DNA of 48,725 nt from Alkalihalobacillus pseudalcaliphilus. GTDB lineage: Bacteria > Bacillota > Bacilli > Bacillales > Bacillaceae_D. The notes beneath the pieces were generated by a model. That model did not search any database. It worked only from the letters and a program-made list of their open reading frames with translations, and was not told the DNA's origin. Location of the stretch: the NCBI GenBank assembly GCA_001038565.1, contig LFJO01000006.1, positions 69,465 to 118,189 of the forward strand. Direction: 5' to 3'. The position numbers were made by a program, and so were the translations under genes. Shown one piece after another: positions 25,348 through 33,801 of the stretch; the stretch's first letter is position 1, and every line of letters starts with the position of its first letter.

Positions 25348-26061
25348 TTATATTTCAAATCCAGGAATATGCGAACCCTTTCGTACATTCTGCCCACGTG
25401 CCATTTTTAATGTTTGTGCATACTTCGTACGATTTAAACACCCTCGCATCGTACCCAACGCTTGATAATAATCATAATACCGAAATGACGTTGAATTCAT
25501 AATAAACCAGTAATGGGACAAAGCCTCTAGATACGTCTCGAATTCTTCGGTCACATCAACATATATATCCGGAACATACTCCTCCATATCCTCCCAGTTT
25601 TCACTGTGAAAATAAGGATAATAATGTGGTGGAAGTCCATCGAGTTCAAAACCAACTAACCCTGTTTTTAACTGGGCGGCCTGAACAATTTGCTGACATA
25701 ACATATGGTCAGGATGGATGCTTTTTTCCCAGTGTGTAATAACTAGATCAGGTCTCAGCCTCCTCATATGCTTAGCTACTTCCGTTATTATTTCATCACT
25801 TAAAACTAATTCCGCATCTTTATAATTTAATGTAATACTACTGCCACCTAGTAATTTAGCAACTTGATGTGACTCTTTAATTTTTTGCACACGGTACTCA
25901 TCCACAGACATGTGAGTGGGATTTCCCTTCTCACCAGCTGTTAAATGAAGGAATGTAACCTCCCAGCCAGCTTTTGCATATTTATGGGCGATAGCACCCG
26001 CTTGAATCTCTGCATCACCACAATGGGCACCAACTACGACTAAGCTTTTTGTTGAATTCAT
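25348..26061 (-). CDS. PIG-L family (LmbE-like) protein with altered active-site motif
   Basis: 237 residues of the PIG-L deacetylase fold, which includes zinc N-acetylglucosaminyl deacetylases such as MshB and BshB. The usual first motif AHPDD reads AHCGD (residues 12-16): the zinc ligands His and second Asp are kept, but the first Asp, which acts as general base in MshB, is Gly. The second motif HPDH is intact (SIHPDH). Clear RBS AAGGAG before the ATG. It heads a pair with the GNAT gene. It may be a deacetylase using another base, or a related hydrolase or hydratase. Confidence 0.85.
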   Translation of the reverse strand: MNSTKSLVVVGAHCGDAEIQAGAIAHKYAKAGWEVTFLHLTAGEKGNPTHMSVDEYRVQKIKESHQVAKLLGGSSITLNYKDAELVLSDEIITEVAKHMRRLRPDLVITHWEKSIHPDHMLCQQIVQAAQLKTGLVGFELDGLPPHYYPYFHSENWEDMEEYVPDIYVDVTEEFETYLEALSHYWFIMNSTSFRYYDYYQALGTMRGCLNRTKYAQTLKMARGQNVRKGSHIPGFEI

Positions 26062-26163
26062 TGGATCACTCCTTAAAATATAATGAACAAATTAATGATA
26101 CAACCTAAAATTATATTTTATATAGCACATGATAACTAAATATTCCGACATATACATTGTGAG

Positions 26164-26202
26164 AAAAGCCGTCCTTTTTATTGACTAAAATGGACGGCTT
26201 TT
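26164..26202 (-). terminator. Terminator of the fumarase gene
   Basis: AAAAGCCGTCC and GGACGGCTTTT form an 11-bp stem with a 17-base loop; TTTTC follows on the minus strand. Confidence 0.8.
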
Positions 26203-26208
26203 GAATTT

Positions 26209-27753
26209 TTATTTAAACACGGGCTCTTTAAATTGAGCAAGCTTTTCTAAAGATGACTTATCGACATCGGCATGTAAGCTATTTCCGTGTGAATCCATCG
26301 TAACAATAGCAGCAAAGCCTTTTACGTCTAAATGCCACATTGCCTCAGGAATTCCGAATTCCATTAAATCTACACCTTTAACTTCTTTTATACAGTCAGC
26401 GTAGTATTGAGCCGCTCCACCAATTGCATTCAAATACACTCCACCGTGTTCTTCTAATGCTTTTAAAGTTTTTGGTCCCATACCACCTTTACCAATAACA
26501 GCTCGAATCCCAAATTTCTTCATAATGTCACCTTGGTATGGCTCTTCTCGAATACTTGTTGTTGGACCAGCAGCTTTAACAACCCAATTCCCTTGCTCAT
26601 CCTTTGCCATAACAGGACCACAATGATAAATAATTTGACCATTTAAATTTATCGGTGCATCATGATCCATTAAATGATGGTGTATGGCGTCACGGCCAGT
26701 GTGCATCATTCCATTAATAATCACGACATCTCCCACTTTTAGCTCGCGAATCTTTTCCTCAGTGATAGGAGCTTCGAGTACAACTTCACGGACACCATCT
26801 TGTTCCTCGGCCGCGGCCGCAACTTCTTCATCCGTTTGGTTAAGTTCAACTTTTTCCCCATCTTTATATAACCATTCTTGAATCTCGCCTGTCTCTATAT
26901 TCAATACGACACCAAGACGACGGTAAGCCCAGCAATTATAGGCTACGGAGACGAAGAAGCTTGCTGGTAAGCGGTTCATCGCTCCTACTTTACAGCCTAG
27001 TAAAGTGGCTTCTCCACCAAATCCCATCGTTCCAATACCAAGTTTGTTCGCATTTTCTAGGACGTAATCTTCAAGCTTTTGTAAGTCAGGATTTGAATTG
27101 ACATCATCGACCGTACGGAAAAGCTGTTCTTTTGCAAGCGAATAACTGGTTGTACGGTCACCACCGATACCTACTCCGATAAAACCTGCACTACAACCTT
27201 GACCCTGTGCTTGATAAACGGAATGCATAATACATTTTCTAATACCATCTAAATCACGACCAGCTCGTCCTAATCCCTCGAGCTCAGCCGGTAAACTGTA
27301 CTGAATATTTTTATTCTCACAGCCTCCACCTTTAAGTATGAGACGGACATCGATAACGTCTTGTTCCCATTGCTCGAAGTGAATGACAGGTGTTCCTTCA
27401 CCTAAATTATCACCTGAATTTTTCCCAGTTAAAGAGTCAACCGAGTTGGGACGCAACTTAGCATCCTTTGTGGCCTCAGCAATGGCTGCATATATCACTT
27501 TTTTCATCTTGATTTGATTGACACCAACAGGCACTTTAATTTCAAATGTTGGCATACCTGTATCTTGGCAAATTGGTGAGATTTTCTCATCTGCCATTTC
27601 AATATTTTCTGTAATTGTTCCTAAAGATAATGCTGCACGCGTGCCTGCATTTTCTTTTTCTTTTGCTGCCTTTATTGCTCGTCTAACATCATTCGGTAAA
27701 TTCGTTGATGTTTCTACAATTAATTGATAAATACTATCATGTAACTTCTCCAC
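26209..27753 (-). CDS. fumA: Class I fumarate hydratase (fused alpha-beta, iron-sulfur)
   Basis: 514 residues, one chain covering both halves of class I fumarases. The N-terminal part holds SPICQDTGMP, GGGCENKN and GQGCSAGFIGVG, three cysteines suited to bind a [4Fe-4S] cluster. The C-terminal part (from about residue 320) holds NGMMHTGRDAIHHH and GPTTSIREEPYQGD. It hydrates fumarate to malate in the citric acid cycle and, unlike the class II enzyme typical of B. subtilis, is sensitive to oxidants. The GTG at 27753 follows AAGGAG at 9 bases; the longer frame to 27825 has no such site. A TATAAT -10 lies at 27874-27879. Confidence 0.94.
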   Translation of the reverse strand: MEKLHDSIYQLIVETSTNLPNDVRRAIKAAKEKENAGTRAALSLGTITENIEMADEKISPICQDTGMPTFEIKVPVGVNQIKMKKVIYAAIAEATKDAKLRPNSVDSLTGKNSGDNLGEGTPVIHFEQWEQDVIDVRLILKGGGCENKNIQYSLPAELEGLGRAGRDLDGIRKCIMHSVYQAQGQGCSAGFIGVGIGGDRTTSYSLAKEQLFRTVDDVNSNPDLQKLEDYVLENANKLGIGTMGFGGEATLLGCKVGAMNRLPASFFVSVAYNCWAYRRLGVVLNIETGEIQEWLYKDGEKVELNQTDEEVAAAAEEQDGVREVVLEAPITEEKIRELKVGDVVIINGMMHTGRDAIHHHLMDHDAPINLNGQIIYHCGPVMAKDEQGNWVVKAAGPTTSIREEPYQGDIMKKFGIRAVIGKGGMGPKTLKALEEHGGVYLNAIGGAAQYYADCIKEVKGVDLMEFGIPEAMWHLDVKGFAAIVTMDSHGNSLHADVDKSSLEKLAQFKEPVFK

Positions 27754-27873
27754 AACATCCAACTCCTTTTTACACTTGAAGATTTGAATCATTTGCAGCT
27801 TTACACTATACCGTTCCATTTGCACATCTCACGGCATCCCCCATAAAGCTTATGACAAAACTCGCACTCTATT

Positions 27874-27879
27874 ATTATA
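27874..27879 (-). promoter_or_regulatory. Probable -10 element of the fumarase promoter
   Basis: Minus strand TATAAT with TTTAAG 17 bases upstream as a weak -35. The leader would be about 115 bases. Confidence 0.45.
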
Positions 27880-27967
27880 CTCCTTGTCACATTTTTCTTA
27901 AAGGTTAAAATGTAAACGAATTCACATTGTATTAAAAAATGAAATGGCTAGGGGTGGGTTTTTGTAT

Positions 27968-28050
27968 TGACGTTAGAGCTGATGCTCGTAACCCTGTGAT
28001 TCGGCTTTTGCTCAGAATTTCTAACGCTTTTTCACCTCACAACCTCCGTA
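27968..28050 (+). repeat. Isolated degenerate copy of the 51-bp repeat
   Basis: GCTCGTAACCCTGTGATTCGG, in two words, then CTTTTGCTCAG and CTAACGCTTTTTCACCTCACAACC follow the left-edge array unit. A 71-codon + strand frame spanning it is not a gene. Otherwise the gap between fumarase and the phosphatase holds only a terminator. Confidence 0.6.
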
Positions 28051-28097
28051 TATTCTATTATGCCACCCCACTTATTCTCTCTGCCTTTGTCCAGTAC

Positions 28098-28143
28098 AAA
28101 AAACCAAAAGACCCTTTCTCGAATTCGACAAAGGGTCTTTTGG
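28098..28143 (-). terminator. Terminator of the SE1561/phosphatase pair
   Basis: CCAAAAGACCCTTT and AAAGGGTCTTTTGG form a perfect 14-bp stem with a 12-base loop, followed on the minus strand by TTTTTTG. Confidence 0.9.
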
Positions 28144-28148
28144 CTATT

Positions 28149-28802
28149 TTATAAAATATCTATTTTTCTATCGGTCATCGCATTTAGCTGGTCACGGAGA
28201 TGTGTTCGGTCGTTCATATAATGTAAATATGGCTTACCAGTACCACGCGGCCATTCTAAATGAGTGACACTTGTATTACCAAACCGAAATGGTCGATGAT
28301 AATTAACCCAGTCTTTTCCCGTTAAAATATACATCATCAGCACGCTTAAAAAGCCACCATGAGAAACAATTGCTACGTTTTTATCACGATGTGCAAGGAG
28401 GAGCTGATCTAGTAATGTTTCACACCTTGCCTCTAGCTCTGCCACTGTCTCTGTACCAGCAATGCCTGAAGTAATCAATGATTCTTTATTAGCTTCAGGA
28501 TATTGGGCATAAATCTCTTCCCGCGTTTTTCCTTGTAATGGACCTAAATGTACCTCACGGAGCTTTTCCCAAGGTTGGGCAGCCATACCTTTCGTATCGG
28601 CAATTGCTTCGGCCGTCACAAAGGCTCTTGTTAAATCACTTGTATATAAATAATCTAAATCAACCTTTTTGAACCTATCGCCAAGAGCTATTGCCTGCTT
28701 CTCACCTTCCTCAGAAAGTGGAAAGTCCATAGTTCCTTGAATTCTTTTTAAGCGATTCCCTTCAGATTGAGCGTGACGAATTAAATATAAATTCATAGAC
28801 AT
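28149..28802 (-). CDS. Histidine phosphatase / phosphoglycerate mutase-like protein
   Basis: 217 residues of the histidine phosphatase superfamily. The phospho-accepting motif LIRHAQSEGN is at residues 6-15 and the second catalytic His is in VSHGGFLSVL. The usual RHGET reads RHAQS, so it is probably a phosphatase of the PhoE type and not a glycolytic mutase. I use the ATG at 28802; the frame continues to a TTG at 28820 that lies inside the preceding gene. No strong ribosome site is present; its ATG lies 5 bases after the stop of the SE1561 gene, which suggests coupled translation. Confidence 0.9.
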   Translation of the reverse strand: MSMNLYLIRHAQSEGNRLKRIQGTMDFPLSEEGEKQAIALGDRFKKVDLDYLYTSDLTRAFVTAEAIADTKGMAAQPWEKLREVHLGPLQGKTREEIYAQYPEANKESLITSGIAGTETVAELEARCETLLDQLLLAHRDKNVAIVSHGGFLSVLMMYILTGKDWVNYHRPFRFGNTSVTHLEWPRGTGKPYLHYMNDRTHLRDQLNAMTDRKIDIL

Positions 28803-28807
28803 GATGC

Positions 28808-28996
28808 TTATTCTGACCAATCATGTCTAAATTGCTTACATTTATTTTCAATCTCATCTAACATTGAAATCAGACGATCAATTTCTTCTACGCCTGCTTC
28901 TTCAGGATCGATTGCATCAAGCATCGTCATCACCATTTCAAAACGTGCTTGTAAATAATGTACTTGCTCACTTTTATTATCTATCGCTCCACCCAT
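28808..28996 (-). CDS. SE1561 family small protein
   Basis: 62 residues, soluble and helical (VHYLQARFEMVMTMLDAIDP, ending KQFRHDWSE). It matches my memory of the SE1561 family of conserved Firmicute proteins of unknown function. AGGAG lies upstream of the ATG. First gene of a two-gene unit with the histidine phosphatase. Confidence 0.75.
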   Translation of the reverse strand: MGGAIDNKSEQVHYLQARFEMVMTMLDAIDPEEAGVEEIDRLISMLDEIENKCKQFRHDWSE

Positions 28997-29182
28997 TCTA
29001 TCTCGCTCCTATCTATCATAAATATGTAATATTTGTACGAATTCTAACCTTCAATAAGTTTAACAAAATATGCAATAGCCCACAATGGAAGATGTTATCT
29101 ATTAAATCTAGATCTTTTGAAATGAACCGATATGCGTTATGATGAAGAGTGAACGTTGAAAAGTTAAAGGAGTAGGATAACA

Positions 29183-30298
29183 TTGCTACATACTTCAATA
29201 CCTCAGATAACTCCAAAATTTGACCCTTGGGAAGCTTATCAGGATATCGAACAATTCGGCCATCTCGAATTAACGAATATAGAATTTACGACAACAACTT
29301 TATGTAATATGCGCTGTGAGCATTGTGCAGTTGGTTATACTTTATCACCAAAGGACCCGAATCCACTTCCACTCGACCTACTCATTCAGAGGCTCGATGA
29401 AATTCCTCATTTAAAAGCATTTAGTATTACCGGTGGTGAACCGATGCTTTCAATGAAGTCGGTTAAAAATTATGTCGTGCCTTTATTAAAATATGCCCAC
29501 GAACGTGGAGTTCGCACTCAAATCAATTCCAATCTCACACTTGATTTAAAACGATATGAACTCATTATTCCATATTTAGATGTTTTACATATCTCTTTTA
29601 ACTATGGCTCTGTTGAGGATTTCCAAGAAATTGGCTTTGCCGTTATGGATAAAAAACCTTCACTTACTCAGCGCCAAGCGATGTTTGATCGTATGGTTAA
29701 AAATGCCAAAGAACTAACAAGCCGAGGAGTTATTGTTTCCGCAGAAACGATGATTAACAAAAGAACTTTACCTCATTTAGAGAAAATCCATCAACAAATT
29801 GTAGACATGGGCTGCCAAAGACATGAAGTCCACCCTATGTACCCTAGTGATTTCGCTAGTGCCCTTGAGGTTGCTTCATTAGAAGACATCCGCTCTGGCA
29901 TTCATCGTTTACTCGATGTTAGAGACTCAAATACGTGGATGTTATTCGGTACTTTACCTTTTTATCCTTGTAGCGATCGTAAAGAAGATTTACTTTTACA
30001 GAAACGCTTACGAGAGGAGCCGCATGTAACAGTTAGGAATGATCCAGATGGTCGCTCTCGCTTAAATGTGAATATTTTTGATGGAGAAATTATCGTGACG
30101 GATTTCGGTGATGCACCACCACTTGGAAATATCCAATCGAATTCACTTCCAAGTTCCTATAAAACATGGGTTCAATCAGATATTGCTCAATCTTTGAACT
30201 GCCATTGTCCAAGCGTCAAATGCTTAGGACCTAATCTTCTAGTAAAAGATGCCTATTATCCAGAAATTGATTTCACGAAGCGATCTACAAATATATAA
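29183..30298 (+). CDS. yfkAB: Radical SAM protein, YfkAB family (CxCxxxxC C-terminal motif)
   Basis: 371 residues. The radical SAM cluster motif is CNMRCEHC at about residues 42-49 (CxxxCxxC), followed by the glycine-rich ITGGEP. Near the C-terminus CHCPSVKC is the CxCxxxxC motif that defines YfkAB proteins, possibly binding a second metal site as in SPASM-like enzymes. The TTG start follows AAGGAG. The neighbouring convergent yfkD-like gene also fits the Bacillus yfk region. The reaction is unknown. Confidence 0.93.
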   Translation: MLHTSIPQITPKFDPWEAYQDIEQFGHLELTNIEFTTTTLCNMRCEHCAVGYTLSPKDPNPLPLDLLIQRLDEIPHLKAFSITGGEPMLSMKSVKNYVVPLLKYAHERGVRTQINSNLTLDLKRYELIIPYLDVLHISFNYGSVEDFQEIGFAVMDKKPSLTQRQAMFDRMVKNAKELTSRGVIVSAETMINKRTLPHLEKIHQQIVDMGCQRHEVHPMYPSDFASALEVASLEDIRSGIHRLLDVRDSNTWMLFGTLPFYPCSDRKEDLLLQKRLREEPHVTVRNDPDGRSRLNVNIFDGEIIVTDFGDAPPLGNIQSNSLPSSYKTWVQSDIAQSLNCHCPSVKCLGPNLLVKDAYYPEIDFTKRSTNI

Positions 30299-30303
30299 TC
30301 AAC

Positions 30304-30334
30304 AAAAAAGGCAGCCTTTTGGGCTCGCCTTTTT
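30304..30334. terminator. Bidirectional terminator between yfkAB and yfkD
   Basis: AAAAAGGC-A-GCC pairs with GGC-TC-GCCTTTTT around TTTTG, with T or A runs at both ends. It sits between the two convergent stops. Confidence 0.8.
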
Positions 30335-31181
30335 ATCTTGGTTGGTTTGAGGACATAAATGTAAAAGATAAATGATCCTGTATTGGAATCCATGCTCCAA
30401 TTCCTTGCTGGGTTATGTTTTTCACTTCAATCGACGATTTACCACCTTTAAAAGTTAAGAAAACTTCACCATATGTCACTTTACCCGTTTCATGTACAGC
30501 GGGAACATAGCTATTTAAATAACCTACTTGGCTAGGCGGAACATTATACGTTTGTTCCTTTTTAGTTCCTTGACCAATAACCGTATCAAAAGACAGCGGC
30601 AGATGAGTAACTTCAGCGGCTTTAATCATCATCATTTTTTGTACAGCTTCACTATTAGGAATTTTTGCTGTTAGACCACCGTTAATTTTTTTCTGTTGTT
30701 CTTGGTAATACTTGAGCTTATGAACAGCATTACCACCGCGATTATCTACATAGTTTGTATTAACCTTTTGAAACTCCCAGTTCACTTCGGTTCCTTCAGA
30801 TTCATAAGATAAAGGCCATTCCCCTAAGTAAATGGAGGCTCTGAAACCAATAGCCAATTTAGGAAAAGAAATCGTCGATTCATTTAAAATCTTTACTAAA
30901 TCAGGGTTTTTAATACTTACCGCTTCACTTGTATCAATTAATCTTTGTGCGAGTTCACTCGGCTTTAAATAAGGTAATTCTTGGGTCGGATTTGTATACG
31001 TATTGTCCTTTCCAATGTTTAATACAGAGTTAGGAATCTCAAATGACTTTTTCTCATCAGGTGTTACCTCAGACGATTTTTGTGGCTCTTCTTCATCTTT
31101 ATTTATTGTTTCTGCATACACATGTAAATGTAAAGTCAACATCATACTTAACATGACACTTAAAGCAAGAAATCGCTTCAT
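30333..31181 (-). CDS. yfkD: YfkD-like exported protein
   Basis: 282 residues with a signal peptide (MKRF, hydrophobic core, VYAET) and an acidic linker, then a domain that matches my memory of the YfkD family (IPNSVLNIGKDNTYTNPTQE, EWPLSYESEGTEVNWEFQKVN split over strands). AAGGAGG precedes the ATG. Function unknown in the family. It is convergent with yfkAB, as expected for the Bacillus yfk gene neighbourhood. Confidence 0.85.
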   Translation of the reverse strand: MKRFLALSVMLSMMLTLHLHVYAETINKDEEEPQKSSEVTPDEKKSFEIPNSVLNIGKDNTYTNPTQELPYLKPSELAQRLIDTSEAVSIKNPDLVKILNESTISFPKLAIGFRASIYLGEWPLSYESEGTEVNWEFQKVNTNYVDNRGGNAVHKLKYYQEQQKKINGGLTAKIPNSEAVQKMMMIKAAEVTHLPLSFDTVIGQGTKKEQTYNVPPSQVGYLNSYVPAVHETGKVTYGEVFLTFKGGKSSIEVKNITQQGIGAWIPIQDHLSFTFMSSNQPR

Positions 31182-31317
31182 TGTTTTTCCTCCTTAAAAA
31201 TTACTGATCGATGTCTAGGTTAAAATTAGTTTGAGCGAACTTGCTTAAAATTATCCAAAGGAGATAAAAATATTGCAATCGACTATTTCCGAGGAAATTC
31301 TTACATCTATCATTACT

Positions 31318-31346
31318 AAAAAAACTCTAGACCTAGGCCTAGAGTT
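31318..31346 (-). terminator. Terminator of the 32-residue basic protein gene
   Basis: Minus strand AACTCTAG and CTAGAGTT pair around an 8-base loop and end in TTTTTTT, 8 bases past the stop. Confidence 0.88.
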
Positions 31347-31353
31347 CTTCTGA

Positions 31354-31452
31354 TTAATGGTACGTATTTTTTTTATTGGCAGAACTACTCGTTTTATGTT
31401 GACTGTTTTGGTTTTTGCCTGACTTTTGTTTTCTTTTTTTCTTTTCGCTCAT
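31354..31452 (-). CDS. Small, highly basic protein (32 aa), hypothetical
   Basis: MSEKKKRKQKSGKNQNSQHK followed by TSSSANKKNTYH. One third Lys/Arg, with many Asn, Gln and Ser, so probably unstructured. GGGAGAG lies about 9 bases before the ATG and a strong terminator follows at once, so it is probably a real gene. The composition recalls small spore or ribosome-associated proteins, but I recognise no family. Confidence 0.65.
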   Translation of the reverse strand: MSEKKKRKQKSGKNQNSQHKTSSSANKKNTYH

Positions 31453-31478
31453 GCCTATCTCTCCCTACCATTGAAATA

Positions 31479-31515
31479 GAAGAAGATGGCCAACGAAATG
31501 TGACCATCTTCTTAG
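31479..31515 (-). terminator. Terminator downstream of the ytxH-like gene or of a non-coding RNA
   Basis: AGAAGAAGATGG and CCATCTTCTT form an 10-bp stem around a loop of about 13 bases, ending in CTTCTATTTC on the minus strand. It is 250 bases past the YtxH-like stop. Confidence 0.65.
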
Positions 31516-31745
31516 CTAATCACAGCTAATATTCAATCTACAATCTGGGGTAGAAACGATTTTTGTCTTTTGGAGACACCTCATCTCATTTTGATTAACA
31601 AAATGAAAAATCCTTATCCCTGTACAATAGAATCACCTCATAGGTAATCACACAACAAAAATAGCTCTTCACCTATTGCAACTTTGAACAACATGCTATA
31701 TGTGATTAGTGATTGAGGAAGCATCACTGCCTGCCTCGATTATTA
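31516..31745 (-). ncRNA. Candidate structured non-coding stretch (low confidence)
   Basis: A 250-base stretch with no open frame lies between the YtxH-like stop and a terminator. On the minus strand it has several complementary arms: TCATTTTG with CAAAATGA around TTAAT, CAATAG with CTATTG enclosing AGGT with ACCT, and TAGCT with AGCTA. It could be a long 3' UTR or a small RNA. No promoter is clear, and it does not match any RNA family I can name. Confidence 0.25.
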
Positions 31746-31766
31746 TCATGTCCTCAAATAAAAATG

Positions 31767-32147
31767 CTATTCATGATTTTTATTTTTTAACTCTTTGATT
31801 TCTTGAGCACTTTCTTTTGTGGCTTTATAAAGCTCTTCAGAACTTTCCTTGAGGTGAGCGGCACTTTCCCCAATTTTTTTTACATCCTCGCTAATTCCGC
31901 GGACAACCTCTGATACCTCATTTGCGGTCACGCGCACTTGGCTGACAATTTCCTCACGGTTATCTCGAACAAACTCGTATGCATTAACGGAACATTTCTT
32001 TAATCCATTGGCTTCAGAAATTACTTTTTCACGCCAATCCTTCTTTAATAAAACAGCAGTTAAGACAATAGCTCCTCCAATCCATAGCCCTTTACTTAAA
32101 GAGCTACACTTCTTAGTTTTGCAAACTTGCTTGTCCAAATTCTCCAT
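31767..32147 (-). CDS. YtxH-like small membrane protein
   Basis: 126 residues. One membrane helix near residues 18-37 (GLWIGGAIVLTAVLLKK) is followed by a long charged helix probably forming a coiled coil (EEIVSQVRVTANEVSEVVRG). This layout is that of YtxH-domain and gas-vesicle-protein-like stress proteins. Three cysteines lie within the first 35 residues. AGGAGG precedes the ATG. Function unknown. Confidence 0.75.
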   Translation of the reverse strand: MENLDKQVCKTKKCSSLSKGLWIGGAIVLTAVLLKKDWREKVISEANGLKKCSVNAYEFVRDNREEIVSQVRVTANEVSEVVRGISEDVKKIGESAAHLKESSEELYKATKESAQEIKELKNKNHE

Positions 32148-32316
32148 TAGAAAAGCCTCCTCATTTCAATCGAATATCATTATTTTACCAATAATTCGGC
32201 AAAAAAAGAAATAAAACGAGATTTTGAATAAATATACAAATATTCAATAACTAAAATAAATACACCAACGACAAACGGCTATTAAACACACATTTATAAA
32301 CACACAAAAATAATGA

Positions 32317-32345
32317 TTGTATTTATACTAATTATGATGTATATT
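32317..32345 (+). promoter_or_regulatory. Sigma-A type promoter of the M28 peptidase gene
   Basis: TTGTAT, 17 bases, TATATT; transcription would begin about 36 bases before the start codon. Confidence 0.5.
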
Positions 32346-32387
32346 CTTGTAGACAACTTTGAAAACCAAGATAGGTGAGGGATGTAA

Positions 32388-33398
32388 ATGAAAAAGATGA
32401 AGTTATTTTCGATTATGCTCATCGGTAGTGTGCTACTAATGGCATGTGGAACAAATGAAGACGAGACAAACAATCAAGCTGAAGACGATGTCACTACGGA
32501 GGAGAACACTCCGACCGAAACATCTGAAGAAGAACTTCAATCTGGTGAAATCGCATTAACACATGTTGAATATTTATCAGGCGAACTTGGTCAAAGAATT
32601 GCCGCTTCTGAAACAGAAGAAGAAGCCGGACAATATGTAAAAGACCAATTTGAACAGTTAGGATACGAAACAGAAGTACAGCCTTTTACGTATGAAAAAG
32701 ATGAAGAATCTTTTGACTCAAAAAATATAATCGCTTTTAAAGAAGGTCAGTCTGAACAATCGATCATTGTAGGTGCTCACTTCGACTCTGTCTCAGAAGG
32801 ACTTGGTGTTGATGACAACGCTTCAGGTGTTGGTGTAATGTTAGAAGCAGCTGAACGCCTGAAGGACATTGAAACACCTTACTCTATTATTTTTATTGGA
32901 TTTGGTGCAGAAGAAGTCGGATTAAAAGGTTCAAATCATTATGTGAGTGAAATGTCAGCAAAAGAAGTAGAACAAACAGTTGGTATGATTAATTTAGACA
33001 GCTTAGTTTCTGGTGACAAAATGTATGTACACGGTAGTGCAGGAGAAAATAGTTTTATTCGTGATTTAGCATTAGACTTAGCAATTGAGCACGACTTAGA
33101 CATTGAAATTAATCCTGGTTTAAATGCCGATTACCCTGAAGGGACAACAGGTGACTGGAGTGACCACGCAGCTTTTAATGCAGCAGGTATCCCGTATGCT
33201 TATTTCGAAGCAACAAACTGGGAAATTGGTGATTTAGATGGCTATACTCAAACAGAAGAACACGGGAGCTTCTGGCATACCGAAAACGATACTTTAGAAG
33301 TAATTAATGATAAATTCCCTGGAAGAGTTGAAGAACGTCTTGCCTCATTCTCAACACTATTAACTGAGTTATTATTAGCTCTTGAAGAAGCAGAATAA
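32388..33398 (+). CDS. M28 family zinc aminopeptidase lipoprotein
   Basis: 336 residues. A lipoprotein signal peptide ends in LMAC (Cys at about 20), then a very acidic linker. The peptidase domain has the two-zinc ligands of M28 enzymes in order: GAHFDSV, GVDDNASG, the Glu pair in GAEEVG, NLDS and the final His in GSFWHTENDTL. It should remove N-terminal residues from peptides at the outer face of the membrane. The high Asp/Glu content fits a salt- or alkali-exposed protein. Its ATG follows AGGTGAGG; its own terminator follows. Confidence 0.93.
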   Translation: MKKMKLFSIMLIGSVLLMACGTNEDETNNQAEDDVTTEENTPTETSEEELQSGEIALTHVEYLSGELGQRIAASETEEEAGQYVKDQFEQLGYETEVQPFTYEKDEESFDSKNIIAFKEGQSEQSIIVGAHFDSVSEGLGVDDNASGVGVMLEAAERLKDIETPYSIIFIGFGAEEVGLKGSNHYVSEMSAKEVEQTVGMINLDSLVSGDKMYVHGSAGENSFIRDLALDLAIEHDLDIEINPGLNADYPEGTTGDWSDHAAFNAAGIPYAYFEATNWEIGDLDGYTQTEEHGSFWHTENDTLEVINDKFPGRVEERLASFSTLLTELLLALEEAE

Positions 33399-33399
33399 C

Positions 33400-33446
33400 G
33401 AAAAAGTCTCTGAGCCCTGTTTATATGGGACTTCAGAGGCTTTTTC
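33400..33446. terminator. Bidirectional terminator
   Basis: GAAAAAG-T-CTCTGA and TTCAGAG-G-CTTTTTC pair, with A and T runs serving both strands. It lies between the peptidase gene and the convergent 50-codon gene. Confidence 0.85.
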
Positions 33447-33451
33447 AATTT

Positions 33452-33604
33452 TCAATTATATGTTCTAAGCAGACCATCACCAGCTTCAGTCAACTCAAAT
33501 TTATTTGATTCTTCTGGTTGCTCTTGTAGCATTTTTAACTCATTTGATAAAAGTTCTACCCTTCTTTGGATATCTTCAATTTTTTTCTGTTCTGAAACGG
33601 TCAT
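33452..33604 (-). CDS. Small acidic coiled-coil protein (50 aa), hypothetical
   Basis: 50 residues: MTVSEQKKIEDIQRRVELLS, a heptad-like helix, then EQPEESNKFELTEAGDGLLR and a short tail. AAGGAGAGGGAG stands before the ATG, a TTTACA-17-TAGAAT promoter lies at 33679-33707, and a shared terminator follows. I recognise no family, but the full set of signals makes it a real gene. Confidence 0.7.
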   Translation of the reverse strand: MTVSEQKKIEDIQRRVELLSNELKMLQEQPEESNKFELTEAGDGLLRTYN

Positions 33605-33632
33605 GATTCTCCCTCTCCTTTTCAATTAACTT

Positions 33633-33646
33633 AACGAGCACTCGTT
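33633..33646. promoter_or_regulatory. Palindromic operator-like site
   Basis: AACGAGCACTCGTT, arms of six bases around CA. It sits between the promoter and the ribosome site of the 50-codon gene, about 26-46 bases after the expected start of transcription. It has the form of TetR-family operators; the cognate regulator is unknown. Confidence 0.5.
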
Positions 33647-33678
33647 CAGTCCCTATCCAAATTTCTTATTTTTATAAT

Positions 33679-33707
33679 ATTCTAACAAATTACTTTAGTT
33701 TTGTAAA
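33679..33707 (-). promoter_or_regulatory. Sigma-A type promoter of the 50-residue protein gene
   Basis: Minus strand TTTACA, 17 bases, TAGAAT. Confidence 0.6.
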
Positions 33708-33801
33708 GAAGCTTTGTGTTAAATAACTAAAAAGTTAAAGCTAAGGCTATTTCACACCTTGACTATTAGCATGGTTGCCTTCCACTCATTTTATTCTTTA
33801 T

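Noticed and set aside
27939-28154. 71-codon + strand frame
   Set aside because: Spans a degenerate 51-bp repeat and the terminator hairpin of the phosphatase gene.
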